Shown here piece after piece: positions 56,279-64,000 of a stretch of 64,000 nt of DNA (position 1 is its first letter; each line of letters opens with the position of its first letter). Source of the stretch: Sodalis sp. dw_96 (GTDB lineage: Bacteria; Pseudomonadota; Gammaproteobacteria; Enterobacterales; Enterobacteriaceae); the NCBI RefSeq assembly GCF_018449575.1, contig NZ_JAAVUT010000003.1:372001-436000 (forward strand), given 5' to 3'. The position numbers were made by a program, and so were the translations under genes. Under the pieces are notes generated by a model. It searched no databases. It was not told the origin of the DNA and saw only the letters and a program-made list of their open reading frames with translations.

Positions 56279-57286
56279 CTATAACGTCAGCTCCGCCCGT
56301 ACGCTCATAGCGATGTCAAACGAGTGCAGCCGGGCCTGGTGATCAAAAATCTGGCCGTTAATCATCAGCTCATCGGCCTCGGTTTCGGTCAGTATCGCCT
56401 GCAGTCCGGCGCGGACTTTATCCCGGTCGCCCACCACCGACATGCGCAGCGCCTGTTCGACGCCATACTGTTCACCCTCCGACCACAATGCTTCGATATC
56501 TTCCACCGGCGCCGGCAACGGACCCGGGCGGCCGCGCCTCAGATTGATAAACTGTTGCTGCATCGAGGTGAACATATAACGGGCATTACGCTCGCTGTCG
56601 GCGGCAATCACATTGATACAGACCATTGCATAAGGTTTATCCAGAGTGGCGGAGGGCGTGAACTGCGTACGGTACATTTTCAACGCCTGCCACAGCAAAT
56701 CCGGTGCGAAGTGGGAGGCAAAAGCGAACGGCAAACCCAGGGCGGCGGCCAATTGTGCGCTGTACAGACTGGAACCCAGCAGCCATATCGGCACATGCAA
56801 ACCCTGTCCCGGTACCGCCTGAACCGGCGCTCCGGGCCGCACGTCGTCGAAATACATCAACAGTTCCTGTACGTCGCGGGGAAAATTGTCGGTGTCGCCG
56901 GAAAGATGGCGGCGCAGCGCCACCATGGTGCGCTGATCGGTGCCGGGGGCCCGGCCCAGGCCCAGGTCAATCCGGCCCGGATAGAGCGTCGCCAATGTAC
57001 CGAACTGTTCGGCAATCACCAGCGGGGAATGGTTTGGCAGCATGACCCCGCCGGAACCCAGGCGCAGGGTCTTGGTACCGCCGGCGATATAGCCTATCAG
57101 GACCGAGGTGGCGGCGCTGGCGATACCGGTCATATTGTGGTGCTCCGCCAGCCAATAGCGATTATAACCCCAGGTTTCGGCATGACGGGCCAGGTCCAGT
57201 GACGATTCAAATGCCTGACGAGGCGCCGCGCCCTGCGGCACCGGAGAGAGATCGAGAATAGAAAACGGAACGGGTTGGTTTGCCAT
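56279..57286 (-). CDS. yhbW: luciferase-like monooxygenase family protein YhbW
   Basis: Flavin-dependent bacterial-luciferase-fold protein of unknown substrate; 335 residues, as in E. coli, from ATG 57286 (the frame opens at 57304). Landmarks are [19 protein letters not shown] near 45, [20 protein letters not shown] near 78, [16 protein letters not shown] near 105, [14 protein letters not shown] near 170 and the C-terminal [16 protein letters not shown]. It lies downstream of ubiUV on the same strand, as in E. coli. Confidence 0.94.
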   Translation of the reverse strand: MANQPVPFSILDLSPVPQGAAPRQAFESSLDLARHAETWGYNRYWLAEHHNMTGIASAATSVLIGYIAGGTKTLRLGSGGVMLPNHSPLVIAEQFGTLATLYPGRIDLGLGRAPGTDQRTMVALRRHLSGDTDNFPRDVQELLMYFDDVRPGAPVQAVPGQGLHVPIWLLGSSLYSAQLAAALGLPFAFASHFAPDLLWQALKMYRTQFTPSATLDKPYAMVCINVIAADSERNARYMFTSMQQQFINLRRGRPGPLPAPVEDIEALWSEGEQYGVEQALRMSVVGDRDKVRAGLQAILTETEADELMINGQIFDHQARLHSFDIAMSVRAELTL

Positions 57287-57462
57287 AATGTTACTCGCAG
57301 TCAATGACGCCGATAACTTTGCCGGCTAATGATAACTATGAGTATCAGCCAAAACAGGATTTTTCGATACTGCATTAAACCCTAGGGTTATTCCCTCCGG
57401 CGCGGGCGAGGGGATTTATGCCGGCGGCTCTTCCCCTGCTCCTTGCGGATAATGAAGGCCTC

Positions 57463-58341
57463 TCACTCCACCAGAGTCAGTCCGGCCACCCGGCGCCAGT
57501 AGCCGTTGCAATCGGCATTTTGACTCAGGGACAATGGTCGTTGTCCCTGCTCATTGGCACGGAAATGTTTCAGCATAACCAGGGTTTCCATGCTCTGGGG
57601 GGAAAGACGCACCACGTCCACCAAACCTTGCATGGAGGGCAGTTCATTAATCAGGTTATAACAATAACCGCTTTGGGTTTGTATGCCGTTAAGCACGAAT
57701 ACCTGCTGCTGTTCCTGTGACAGCACCTGCCTGCCTTGGGGATATTGAATACAGCAGGTTTGGCACTCATCTTTCGACCGGTTTTCCGAGCGGGCGGTGA
57801 AACAGCGGGCTGAATAGGCCAGAGGTAAATGACCGTAGCTAAACAGTTCTACCTCGAACTGCCGGCGAAATCCCAGCTCTTCACACTGCAGGAGAATATT
57901 TTGCAGCCAGTCCCGCGACAGCTCCACCGGCATACACCAGCGCACCATGCCTTGCCGATGCAGGATGCGTAACGTATAGGCGTTGTAGCAGTTCAGGGCC
58001 GGTCCCGCGACAAAAGGCAAGCCGTTTTCCGCCGCCATCTGGACCACGCCGATATCGTTCGCTTCCAGCAAAAAATCCCCGTTGTCGAGATAGCGTTTGA
58101 TTTCCGTCAGTTCGGACGGGGCCTGAATCAGCGCCAGGGTGGAGAGAACCACCTGCTTGCCCGATCGCGCCACGGCGGCGGCCAGTTCCAGCCAATCGCC
58201 GGTTTTTAGGGCCCGGCGTTTGCTGCAAACGGTTTCTCCCAAATAAATCACGTCGGCGTCGCCGGTGCTGGCGGCGGAATAGAACGTCTCGATATCGGCT
58301 TTGGTCCAGTAGTAGAGTACCGGCCCCAGTGCATATTTCAT
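57463..58341 (-). CDS. ubiV: ubiquinone biosynthesis protein UbiV
   Basis: Peptidase-U32-family iron-sulfur protein that with UbiU performs O2-independent hydroxylation of the ubiquinone ring. It has 292 residues. The 4Fe-4S ligands correspond to Cys39 (GETVCSKRR), the Cys of YSARCFTAR, and the pair in DECQTCCIQY (about 192-196). It starts 12 nt after the ubiU stop, in one operon. In E. coli this operon is anaerobically induced; no clear FNR site could be marked here. Confidence 0.96.
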   Translation of the reverse strand: MKYALGPVLYYWTKADIETFYSAASTGDADVIYLGETVCSKRRALKTGDWLELAAAVARSGKQVVLSTLALIQAPSELTEIKRYLDNGDFLLEANDIGVVQMAAENGLPFVAGPALNCYNAYTLRILHRQGMVRWCMPVELSRDWLQNILLQCEELGFRRQFEVELFSYGHLPLAYSARCFTARSENRSKDECQTCCIQYPQGRQVLSQEQQQVFVLNGIQTQSGYCYNLINELPSMQGLVDVVRLSPQSMETLVMLKHFRANEQGQRPLSLSQNADCNGYWRRVAGLTLVE

Positions 58342-58353
58342 GTCGGTCTCCTG

Positions 58354-59349
58354 TTACTGCCAACGGCGATGATAGGCGCCCAGGGTGGTTTGGGTGCCTT
58401 CGGATACCGCGCCCAGCGCCTGGTTCCAGGCGGCCTGCGGTTCGAAATGCTCGGGATCCGCCCGGCAGCTGTCGATGGCCTGGCGCCATACCTTGGTCAC
58501 CTGGCTGACATAGGCCGGGCTACGCTGCCGTCCTTCTATTTTCACCGAGGCGATGTTGGCGGCCATAAGCTCCGGCAGCAATGCCAGCGTATTCAGGCTG
58601 GTGGGTTCTTCCAGGGTATGGTATCGCTGGCCGTCGACAAAATAGCGGCCTTTGCACAAAGTGGGGTAGCCGGCGTTTTCCTCCGGCAGATAGCGGTCGA
58701 TCAAGACATCGTTGAGCCTCGATTCCATACCCGCCTCGGTTTGCTGCCAGCGGACAAAACGCGCCGGTGAGCAGGCGCCCACCGTATTCGGCGATTCGCC
58801 GGTCAGGTATGAGGAGAGGTAACAACGACCCTCTGCCATGATGCAAAGGCTGCCGAAGGCGAAGACTTCCAGCGGTACGGTGCTGGTGAGCGCTAATTGT
58901 TTCACCTGATGCATGGACAGTACGCGGGGTAGTACTACCCTTGATACGGCGAAATGCTGCTGATAAAAACGGATGGCGGCTTCGTTGGTCGCCGACGCCT
59001 GTACCGAAACATGGCGCTCCACCTGCGGGTAACGTTCCGCCGCGTACTCCAGCATGGCGGGATCGGACAGGATCAGGACATCCGCGCCGCCTTGGGCCGC
59101 CGTATCCACCGCGCGCTGCCAGCGAGCATAGCCGTCAGGGTGGGCGAAGGTATTAATGGCCACATGCAGTTTTCGCTGGTGGCGATGTACATACTCCTGC
59201 GCTTCCTCTAGCCGTTTTTCGGTGAAGTTCAGGCCGGCGAAATGGCGGGCGTTGGTATCGTCTTTCAGGCCGATATAAACCGCATCGGCGCCGTTATCCA
59301 CCGCCGCTTTGAGTGCCGGCAGGTTGCCGGCGGGACAGAGCAACTCCAT
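58354..59349 (-). CDS. ubiU: ubiquinone biosynthesis protein UbiU
   Basis: Partner of UbiV; peptidase-U32 family with a 4Fe-4S cluster. ATG 59349 gives 331 residues, the E. coli length, starting MELLCPAGNLPALKAAVDNG; the frame opens at 59382. Cluster cysteines fit GSLCIMAEGRCYLSSY (two), VGACSPARF and TLCKGRYF. It is divergent from ubiT, so the three anaerobic ubiquinone genes stand together. Confidence 0.96.
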   Translation of the reverse strand: MELLCPAGNLPALKAAVDNGADAVYIGLKDDTNARHFAGLNFTEKRLEEAQEYVHRHQRKLHVAINTFAHPDGYARWQRAVDTAAQGGADVLILSDPAMLEYAAERYPQVERHVSVQASATNEAAIRFYQQHFAVSRVVLPRVLSMHQVKQLALTSTVPLEVFAFGSLCIMAEGRCYLSSYLTGESPNTVGACSPARFVRWQQTEAGMESRLNDVLIDRYLPEENAGYPTLCKGRYFVDGQRYHTLEEPTSLNTLALLPELMAANIASVKIEGRQRSPAYVSQVTKVWRQAIDSCRADPEHFEPQAAWNQALGAVSEGTQTTLGAYHRRWQ

Positions 59350-59637
59350 ATGGCTCCCGATTGCTGGATAAACCTCGCCCACAAAGGGGAAGGCATTAAA
59401 AGTTCATTGGCCAACAGCTTGTTTTATCGGCAAATGATCATTTGTCGTTGGGCTAATTCTAAATAAGGATAGGCGCCGGTATTTTGATTTGAGGCAGCTT
59501 ATGGCGTAATGGCGGCATGAAAGCCACAATTGCCAAAGGGAAATAGGCGATCTTTGTTGGAAGATAATTGATATAGACCCCGATTGGTTTTATTCACTGT
59601 GGCAAAATAGCCGCAAGTTCTTAGAGGAGTAGAGACA

Positions 59638-60162
59638 GTGTTGGATAAACTACGAGCGCAAATAGTGCGCCGGGGGCCGTCGCTATTGCGCTTGCCAATC
59701 AAATTCACCCCCTTTGCATTGCAACGCCAAGTGCTTGAGCAGGTATTGCGCTGGCAGTTTCGCGAGGCGCTGGCGGAAGGCGAGTTGGCGTTTTTATCCG
59801 GCCGTTGGCTGAAAATCGAGGTCAGCGACATGGCGCTGCAGTGGTATATGACCATGGAAAACGGTCAATTGAAAGTAAGCCGGCAGGCGCAGGAGGAGGT
59901 GAGTTTTAGCGGTAATGCCAACGATCTCATTCTGATTGCCGCCCGCAAGGAAGATCCCGATACCCTGTTTTTCCAGCGGCGCCTGCGCATTGAAGGGGAT
60001 ACCGAGTTGGGTTTGTACGTCAAAAATTTGATGGATGCCGTTGATCTGACCACTATGCCTCGCCTGCTGCGCATCGCTTTGGCACAAATGGCCGAGTTCA
60101 TTGAAGCCGGGTTAAAAGAGGGCGCGGACGTCGACGGCATCCGCGTATCCCCCTCTTGCTAA
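59638..60162 (+). CDS. ubiT: anaerobic ubiquinone biosynthesis accessory factor UbiT
   Basis: SCP2-domain lipid-binding protein that replaces UbiJ in O2-independent ubiquinone synthesis. It has 174 residues from GTG 59638, with AGGAGTAGAGACA upstream. The SCP2 domain spans about 40-140 and includes FSGNANDLILIAARKEDPDT and GDTELGLYVKNLMDAV. The C-terminus overlaps the yhbS start by 7 nt. It is divergent from ubiU across a 288-bp gap that contains a perfect 14-bp palindrome (59431-59444) of unknown role. Confidence 0.95.
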   Translation: MLDKLRAQIVRRGPSLLRLPIKFTPFALQRQVLEQVLRWQFREALAEGELAFLSGRWLKIEVSDMALQWYMTMENGQLKVSRQAQEEVSFSGNANDLILIAARKEDPDTLFFQRRLRIEGDTELGLYVKNLMDAVDLTTMPRLLRIALAQMAEFIEAGLKEGADVDGIRVSPSC

Positions 60163-60665
60163 TCAGGGCGGAAATACCGGTTGACGCGCCGGGTATTGAT
60201 ACTCTGCTGCGCCGCGCCTTCCAGCGTGATGCCGAGGCGATATTGGTACAACGGCTGCGTGAGGACGGGCTGCTGACCCTGGGCATTGTCGCCACCGACA
60301 GCGAGGGTGGTGTGGTAGGTTATGCCGCCTTCAGTCCGGTATGGATTGAAGGGGAAGATTGCCAATGGGTGGGGCTGGCGCCGTTGGCGGTGGACGATGA
60401 ATTTCGTCGCCAGGGCATCGCGCGGCAATTGGTGTATGAAGCGCTGGATATGCTGAACGAGTTCGGCTATCGCGGCGTGGTGGTCCGGGGAGATCTTGCC
60501 TATTACGCTGCGTTGGGTTTTGTTCCCGCCGCCCAAGGGCAATTACACTGCCATCAGTTCGGCACCGATGCCGCATTGCTCATTTTCACCCTGGCTGAAG
60601 ATGCGTTGACTGACCTATGCGGCCTGGTGGAATATGCCGAACCCTTTAATTTGTTAATGGATTGA
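60156..60665 (+). CDS. yhbS: GNAT-family N-acetyltransferase YhbS
   Basis: Putative acetyl-CoA-dependent N-acetyltransferase, substrate unknown; 169 residues (E. coli 167). It starts at TTG 60156 (MLIRAEIPVDAPGID), overlapping the ubiT end by 7 nt. The acetyl-CoA loop motif is VDDEFRRQGIARQLVYEAL near residues 78-96, and the terminal part ends GLVEYAEPFNLLMD. The overlap suggests translational coupling with ubiT. It is convergent with yhbQ. Confidence 0.92.
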   Translation: MLIRAEIPVDAPGIDTLLRRAFQRDAEAILVQRLREDGLLTLGIVATDSEGGVVGYAAFSPVWIEGEDCQWVGLAPLAVDDEFRRQGIARQLVYEALDMLNEFGYRGVVVRGDLAYYAALGFVPAAQGQLHCHQFGTDAALLIFTLAEDALTDLCGLVEYAEPFNLLMD

Positions 60666-60678
60666 ACCTGCCGCTTAT

Positions 60679-60978
60679 TTATGCACGCCGGGAAAACACC
60701 TTGGACCACATGCCCTCCAGGGTGGATGCCTGTCCCGCCACCAGTTGCTCTTTTTGCCTGTGAGTCAACTGCTTAATCCGGTATTCCCACTGCAAAGCAT
60801 TGCTTCTGTCCCCTGCGGGGCAATGGAATACCAGCGTCAGCGGCCCTTTGCCCCGCAGCGCCTTGGCCCCGACGCCACGTTCATGCTGCCCAAGCCGCCG
60901 CGCCAGGTCGGTGGTAATGCCGGTATAAAGAATACCGTCGCCGGTACGTATTAGATAAAGATACCAGGAAGCGCTCAT
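60679..60978 (-). CDS. yhbQ: GIY-YIG nuclease superfamily protein YhbQ
   Basis: Small GIY-YIG domain protein of the UPF0213 family, 99 residues. E. coli YhbQ has been reported to have DNA-binding or nuclease activity; the cellular role is unclear. The domain signature is [20 protein letters not shown] (residues 6-25), then [15 protein letters not shown] and [13 protein letters not shown], with the catalytic Glu in EYRIK. It is convergent with yhbS. Confidence 0.94.
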   Translation of the reverse strand: MSASWYLYLIRTGDGILYTGITTDLARRLGQHERGVGAKALRGKGPLTLVFHCPAGDRSNALQWEYRIKQLTHRQKEQLVAGQASTLEGMWSKVFSRRA

Positions 60979-61041
60979 GGCGTATCGGTTGTCTCCGGGT
61001 GAATCAGGGTCACAGGGCGGTTTTACCTGAAATAATTCGCC

Positions 61042-61098
61042 TGAATAGTTCGAGCTGCGGCAAGGCCAACGACCTCAACGTAAAGTATGACGGATATA
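61042..61098. repeat. Shortened ERIC element upstream of yhbP
   Basis: TGAATAGTTCGAGCTGCGGC, then GGCCAACG, then AAAGTATGACGGATATA: degenerate ERIC ends without the central core. Confidence 0.65.
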
Positions 61099-61225
61099 GT
61101 AGCCTATTTCCCGGCCGGGGGAGAAGCTGATGAAAAGCGATGAAATTTCCAGCAGAAAAGAGGTGGACAATCTGTGACGCATCGCTATATTCTGGTAAAA
61201 ACCTTATAAAGAGTAAGTAATTTCC

Positions 61226-61687
61226 GTGAAGACAGAATCAGATCTTAAATCCATTGTTAACTATTTGAAAAAACAGCATGTGTTATCAGTATGCGTCGGC
61301 GATGCCGAATCCCTCTGGTGCGCCAACTGTTTTTATGCGCTTAACGAAGCCGAGATGACGCTTTATATGTTGACGGATCATGGCACTCGCCATGGAACGT
61401 TACTGGCGCAATACCATCGTGTGGCGGGCACCATCAGCGATCAGACCATCACCGTCAGCCTTATCAAAGGCGCTCAGTACAGTGGAGAGATGACGGTGCT
61501 CAGCGGCACGCAGGCGGATACAGCGCGTAAGCTTTATACCTCGCGTTTTCCGCTGGCGAAAATCGCCACCACGCCCATCTGGCAGCTAAGACTGGATGAG
61601 ATCAAGCTCACCAATAACAAGCTGGGTTTCGGTACCAAGCTGAGCTGGACCCGGGATGCGGATAATAAATCGGATCTTAACATTTAA
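61226..61687 (+). CDS. yhbP: YhbP, UPF0306 family protein
   Basis: Pyridoxamine-5'-phosphate-oxidase-like split-barrel protein, UPF0306 family, function unknown; 153 residues (E. coli 147). Landmarks are LWCANCFYALNEAEMTLYML, TRHGTLLAQ, VAGTISDQ, IKGAQYSGEM and the C-terminal QLRLDEIKLTNNKLGFGTKL. It starts at GTG 61226 with a weak GAGTAAG upstream. It is convergent with yhbO; the E. coli order yhbQ-yhbP-yhbO is kept. Confidence 0.92.
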   Translation: MKTESDLKSIVNYLKKQHVLSVCVGDAESLWCANCFYALNEAEMTLYMLTDHGTRHGTLLAQYHRVAGTISDQTITVSLIKGAQYSGEMTVLSGTQADTARKLYTSRFPLAKIATTPIWQLRLDEIKLTNNKLGFGTKLSWTRDADNKSDLNI

Positions 61688-61691
61688 CAGT

Positions 61692-61717
61692 ACAGGCCTG
61701 ATGATAATCAGGCCTGT
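61692..61717. terminator. Hairpin between yhbP and yhbO
   Basis: Perfect 10-bp arms ACAGGCCTGA and TCAGGCCTGT with a 6-nt loop between convergent genes. No long T run. Confidence 0.6.
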
Positions 61718-61727
61718 GGTGGGATAG

Positions 61728-62249
61728 TTACTTCTTATTCAGTATACGTAGCGATTCGCGATTGAATGCGGGTAAATCATCCGGGGTGCGGCTGGTGACC
61801 AGAGTGTCGTTATCCACCACCACTTCTTTGTCAAAAAAATCGGCCCCGGCATTTTTCAGATCCACCACGATAGGTTTAACGGCGGTCATTTTTTTGCCGC
61901 GGACCGCGTCGGCGCTGATCAGCAACTGCGGGCCATGGCAGATGGCAAAGATAGGCTTGCCGCTGGCGGCGAAGGCACGGGTAAAATCAACAAACCGATC
62001 GTCACCCCGCAGCGAATCCGGCGAATGGCCGCCTGGCAGCAACAAGGCGTCAAAATCCGCCGCTTCCACATCATCTATGGATTTATCGATGGTGACTTTG
62101 GCCTCTCCTCGTTTGCCGGTCACGGTATTACCCGCTTTTTTCTCGATAGTAATAACCTGGTGACCGGCATTTTGATAGGCTTGGGCCGGGGAGGTGAATT
62201 CAGCATCTTCAAAATCATCGGTAATTAAGACAGCAATTTTCTTGCTCAT
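61728..62249 (-). CDS. yhbO: DJ-1/PfpI family protein YhbO
   Basis: Stress-protective protein of the DJ-1/PfpI superfamily; E. coli YhbO has been linked to protein and nucleotide deglycation, which is debated. It has 173 residues (E. coli 172). The nucleophile elbow AICHGPQ places the active Cys near residue 104, with LLLPGGHSPDSLR near 70-82 and LITDDFEDAEF near the N-terminus supplying the Glu. GGAGGTCATT precedes the start on the minus strand. Confidence 0.95.
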   Translation of the reverse strand: MSKKIAVLITDDFEDAEFTSPAQAYQNAGHQVITIEKKAGNTVTGKRGEAKVTIDKSIDDVEAADFDALLLPGGHSPDSLRGDDRFVDFTRAFAASGKPIFAICHGPQLLISADAVRGKKMTAVKPIVVDLKNAGADFFDKEVVVDNDTLVTSRTPDDLPAFNRESLRILNKK

Positions 62250-62894
62250 AATGACCTCCTTTTAATAATCATTGAGCTTAGCTAGGCCTAGAGTAAGCCT
62301 AGTGCTGAATCAAACAGCTAGCAAGTGGGCGGTTAACCCAATAAAAAAGATGGATTATTTTTGGGGTTTAGTAAATTTTTGGCCGATGGTGGTCAACCCA
62401 TCCGACGATTCCGCCGATGAACAACGACGAACCTTAGGGCAGTACCCCGCTCAGGCATAATGACTTGTATGGGTATAATATTCGTTTAATTAATAATAAT
62501 TGGTCTAATGTTCCAAAATAAATATTTTAATTAAGGGTTTAAAACTATTTTATTTTCTGTGGGATTCTCCGAGATATAACTGTGACGTTATTTCACCAAT
62601 AATACTATGCATTTTTTGAGGGAGTATTGCGGATTTCATCTTGATATAGCCCGAAATTTTGTCTGCCTGGGTTAATAACGCGCATAATTTATTGATTAAG
62701 ATAATACTGAGGAATTTATTGGCATGACGCGCTTTCAATTGAAGGATGATAGGGCGTTGTGCCGGTTATATATTCCGCCGCCGCGGATGAAAACCCAAGG
62801 ACTGTACAAAACGGCCGGATATTGTGACATTAAAGAAAACGCTATAGACATCATTGAACAAAACACGTAACAAAAATTTGACCAAAAATGGCAA
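62250..62894. other. AT-rich intergenic region yhbO to diguanylate cyclase
   Basis: 645 bp, the longest gene-free stretch here and clearly AT-rich in its middle (62465-62720). It includes CTAGGC/GCCTAG (62283-62302) upstream of yhbO. Several open frames of about 60-70 codons occur on both strands but lack ribosome binding sites or recognisable features. I see no RNA gene or repeat copy. Confidence 0.5.
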
Positions 62895-63989
62895 TCAGGA
62901 TTTCGCAGACAGGATAATCTGCCGATCCGCTTTATAATGGGCAATTTCAATAGAGTTTCTGCCGTGGTTTTTCGCTAAATAGAGCGCGGTATCGGCGGCA
63001 CGCAAAGAGGCATCTATATCATTGTCGGACATGACGGCAATACCGGCGCTTAATGTCACGTTAGTTGAAACCTTGTCATTAAACTTATGGGGAATTTTCA
63101 AATCCAGCACCGCCTGCCTGACAGCTTCGGCGGAGGCGATGGCGGAACTTTCATCGACATCGATTAACAGCACCAAAAACTCCTCGCCGCCGTAGCGCAC
63201 CACGATATCCCTGGAGCGGACCGCATCACGAATGGCTACGGCCACAGCCACCAGCGCGCTGTCGCCCATGGTGTGCCCGTAATTATCGTTGTACGCTTTG
63301 AAATGGTCTATATCCAGCAGCAGGATATAGTGGCGAAACTTCTGGTCGCCGGGCAGGTTATCCAGCCTATTATACAATCCCCGGCGGTTATACAGGCCGG
63401 TCAGCGGATCGATCATGCTCAGATCGCTGAATTTTTCCCGTTCGTCGCTGAGTCGTTTCACCAGGTCGGAGGTGAAAGCCTCACTGCGCTTTTGCATGAG
63501 GTTATGCAGCGAAAAGCTTAAAAGAGGCAACGCAATGGTAAAAAGCAGCGTCAGGATATGGGCAAAATCATCCAGCACGACCACGGTCAAGGCCGAGGGC
63601 AAACTGTGCAGGCAGAAAGCGATAAAGTTATCTGTCAGTGAGATAGCGCTGATAAAAAATATCATCATCAGGCTATATAACAAAAAGTCGCTGTTGACGG
63701 CCACGATACTATGAAAGCGAATGTTGATATGCCATGCCCATAACATTCCAATACAAACTGCAAAAAAATTCAGTTCATGCGCATAGCTTTTCAATTTGAA
63801 GTTACAAACTATTAAGGCTATTCCGCAAAATATTGCCACCAAGACCGAAGGTAAAGTAGCGGAAGCGGACTTATTTAAAGTATTAAGCACATAAAATATC
63901 GAAAGTGCGATATTAAGAAGAAGAAACAATAGCAGCGAGAGGCGATGTTTACTCTTACGAAGTTCATCATAACTATAAATATTTATCAT
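62895..63989 (-). CDS. Membrane-bound diguanylate cyclase (GGDEF protein)
   Basis: Makes the second messenger c-di-GMP from two GTP. It has 364 residues. The N-terminal half (about 15-165) has about five hydrophobic segments without a recognised sensory domain. The GGDEF domain spans about 185-350. It has LTGLYNRRGL near 198, DIDHFKAYNDNYGH near 227 and the active site RYGGEEF near 267. An RSRD I-site sits exactly five residues before it, so product inhibition is likely. The start at 63989 is 11 bp from the window edge with only a close AGGA, so the true start could be slightly inside. It lies beyond the E. coli-like block and is not clearly orthologous to a named E. coli enzyme. Confidence 0.9.
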   Translation of the reverse strand: MINIYSYDELRKSKHRLSLLLFLLLNIALSIFYVLNTLNKSASATLPSVLVAIFCGIALIVCNFKLKSYAHELNFFAVCIGMLWAWHINIRFHSIVAVNSDFLLYSLMMIFFISAISLTDNFIAFCLHSLPSALTVVVLDDFAHILTLLFTIALPLLSFSLHNLMQKRSEAFTSDLVKRLSDEREKFSDLSMIDPLTGLYNRRGLYNRLDNLPGDQKFRHYILLLDIDHFKAYNDNYGHTMGDSALVAVAVAIRDAVRSRDIVVRYGGEEFLVLLIDVDESSAIASAEAVRQAVLDLKIPHKFNDKVSTNVTLSAGIAVMSDNDIDASLRAADTALYLAKNHGRNSIEIAHYKADRQIILSAKS

Positions 63990-64000
63990 GTCCTAACGGG

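Noticed and set aside
59431-59444. CAAATGATCATTTG as an FNR site for ubiUV/ubiT
   Set aside because: Perfect palindrome, but it does not fit TTGAT-N4-ATCAA; anaerobic control is expected from E. coli yet not shown by this sequence.
62550-62738. Minus-strand 62-codon frame (and 62272-62460 plus) between yhbO and the diguanylate cyclase
   Set aside because: AT-rich region where such frames arise by chance; no start signals or recognisable sequence.

Overview
This 64 kb window is chromosomal DNA of a gammaproteobacterium of the order Enterobacterales. Nearly every gene has a recognisable E. coli counterpart of almost the same length, several segments keep E. coli gene order, and the intergenic repeats are of the ERIC type. 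A Pectobacteriaceae or Sodalis-like lineage is my guess. That is an impression from protein flavour, not a computed placement.

Layout. Positions 1-16.6 kb carry the rlmB-ppa segment: rlmB, bsmA, yjfP, the ribosomal operon rpsF-priB-rpsR-rplI, ytfB, fklB, cysQ, ytfJ, ytfK, ytfL, msrA, the outer-membrane and inter-membrane transport pair tamA-tamB, ytfP and ppa. From 16.6 to 21.2 kb there is accessory DNA where E. coli has ytfQRT-yjfF. It holds a chemoreceptor with an apparent CRP site and FliA promoter, a 15-bp tandem repeat array, and a LysR-regulated cassette (LysR, NADP oxidoreductase, SRPBCC protein). From 21.2 to 23.8 kb are fbp and mpl. A synteny break leads to yhcN-argR-mdh (24.1-26.7 kb). 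A second break leads to a small cluster of phage-Mu-like regulators around sfsB (27.1-28.4 kb).

From 28.4 to 62.3 kb the window follows the E. coli ispB-yhbO region: ispB, rplU-rpmA-yhbE-obgE, dacB, greA, yhbY, rlmE-ftsH, folP-glmM, secG-leuU, metY-rimP-nusA-infB-rbfA-truB, rpsO, pnp, nlpI, deaD, yhbW, ubiV-ubiU, ubiT-yhbS, yhbQ, yhbP and yhbO. One unrecognised gene sits between tRNA-Leu and initiator tRNA-Met, where E. coli has argG and yhbX. The window ends with a membrane diguanylate cyclase.

Functionally the window is rich in translation and RNA machinery: three two-component ribosomal protein groups, RimP, RbfA, TruB, RlmB, RlmE, ObgE, IF2, NusA, PNPase, DeaD and initiator tRNA. Envelope maintenance is also prominent (TamAB, DacB, NlpI, Mpl, GlmM, FtsH, SecG), as is anaerobic ubiquinone synthesis (UbiTUV).

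The most unusual structure is intergenic. There is a dispersed palindromic repeat family whose hairpin shows a compensatory base change, and a second structured repeat present in two diverged copies. In two places (infB-rbfA and downstream of deaD) about 250 bp of non-coding DNA lies between two copies of a terminator hairpin. There is also a Mu-type regulator trio with inverted repeats in its control region, and an orphan protein between two tRNA genes that could be a secreted effector. All functional calls rest on reading the sequence and on remembered family features; no database search was run.
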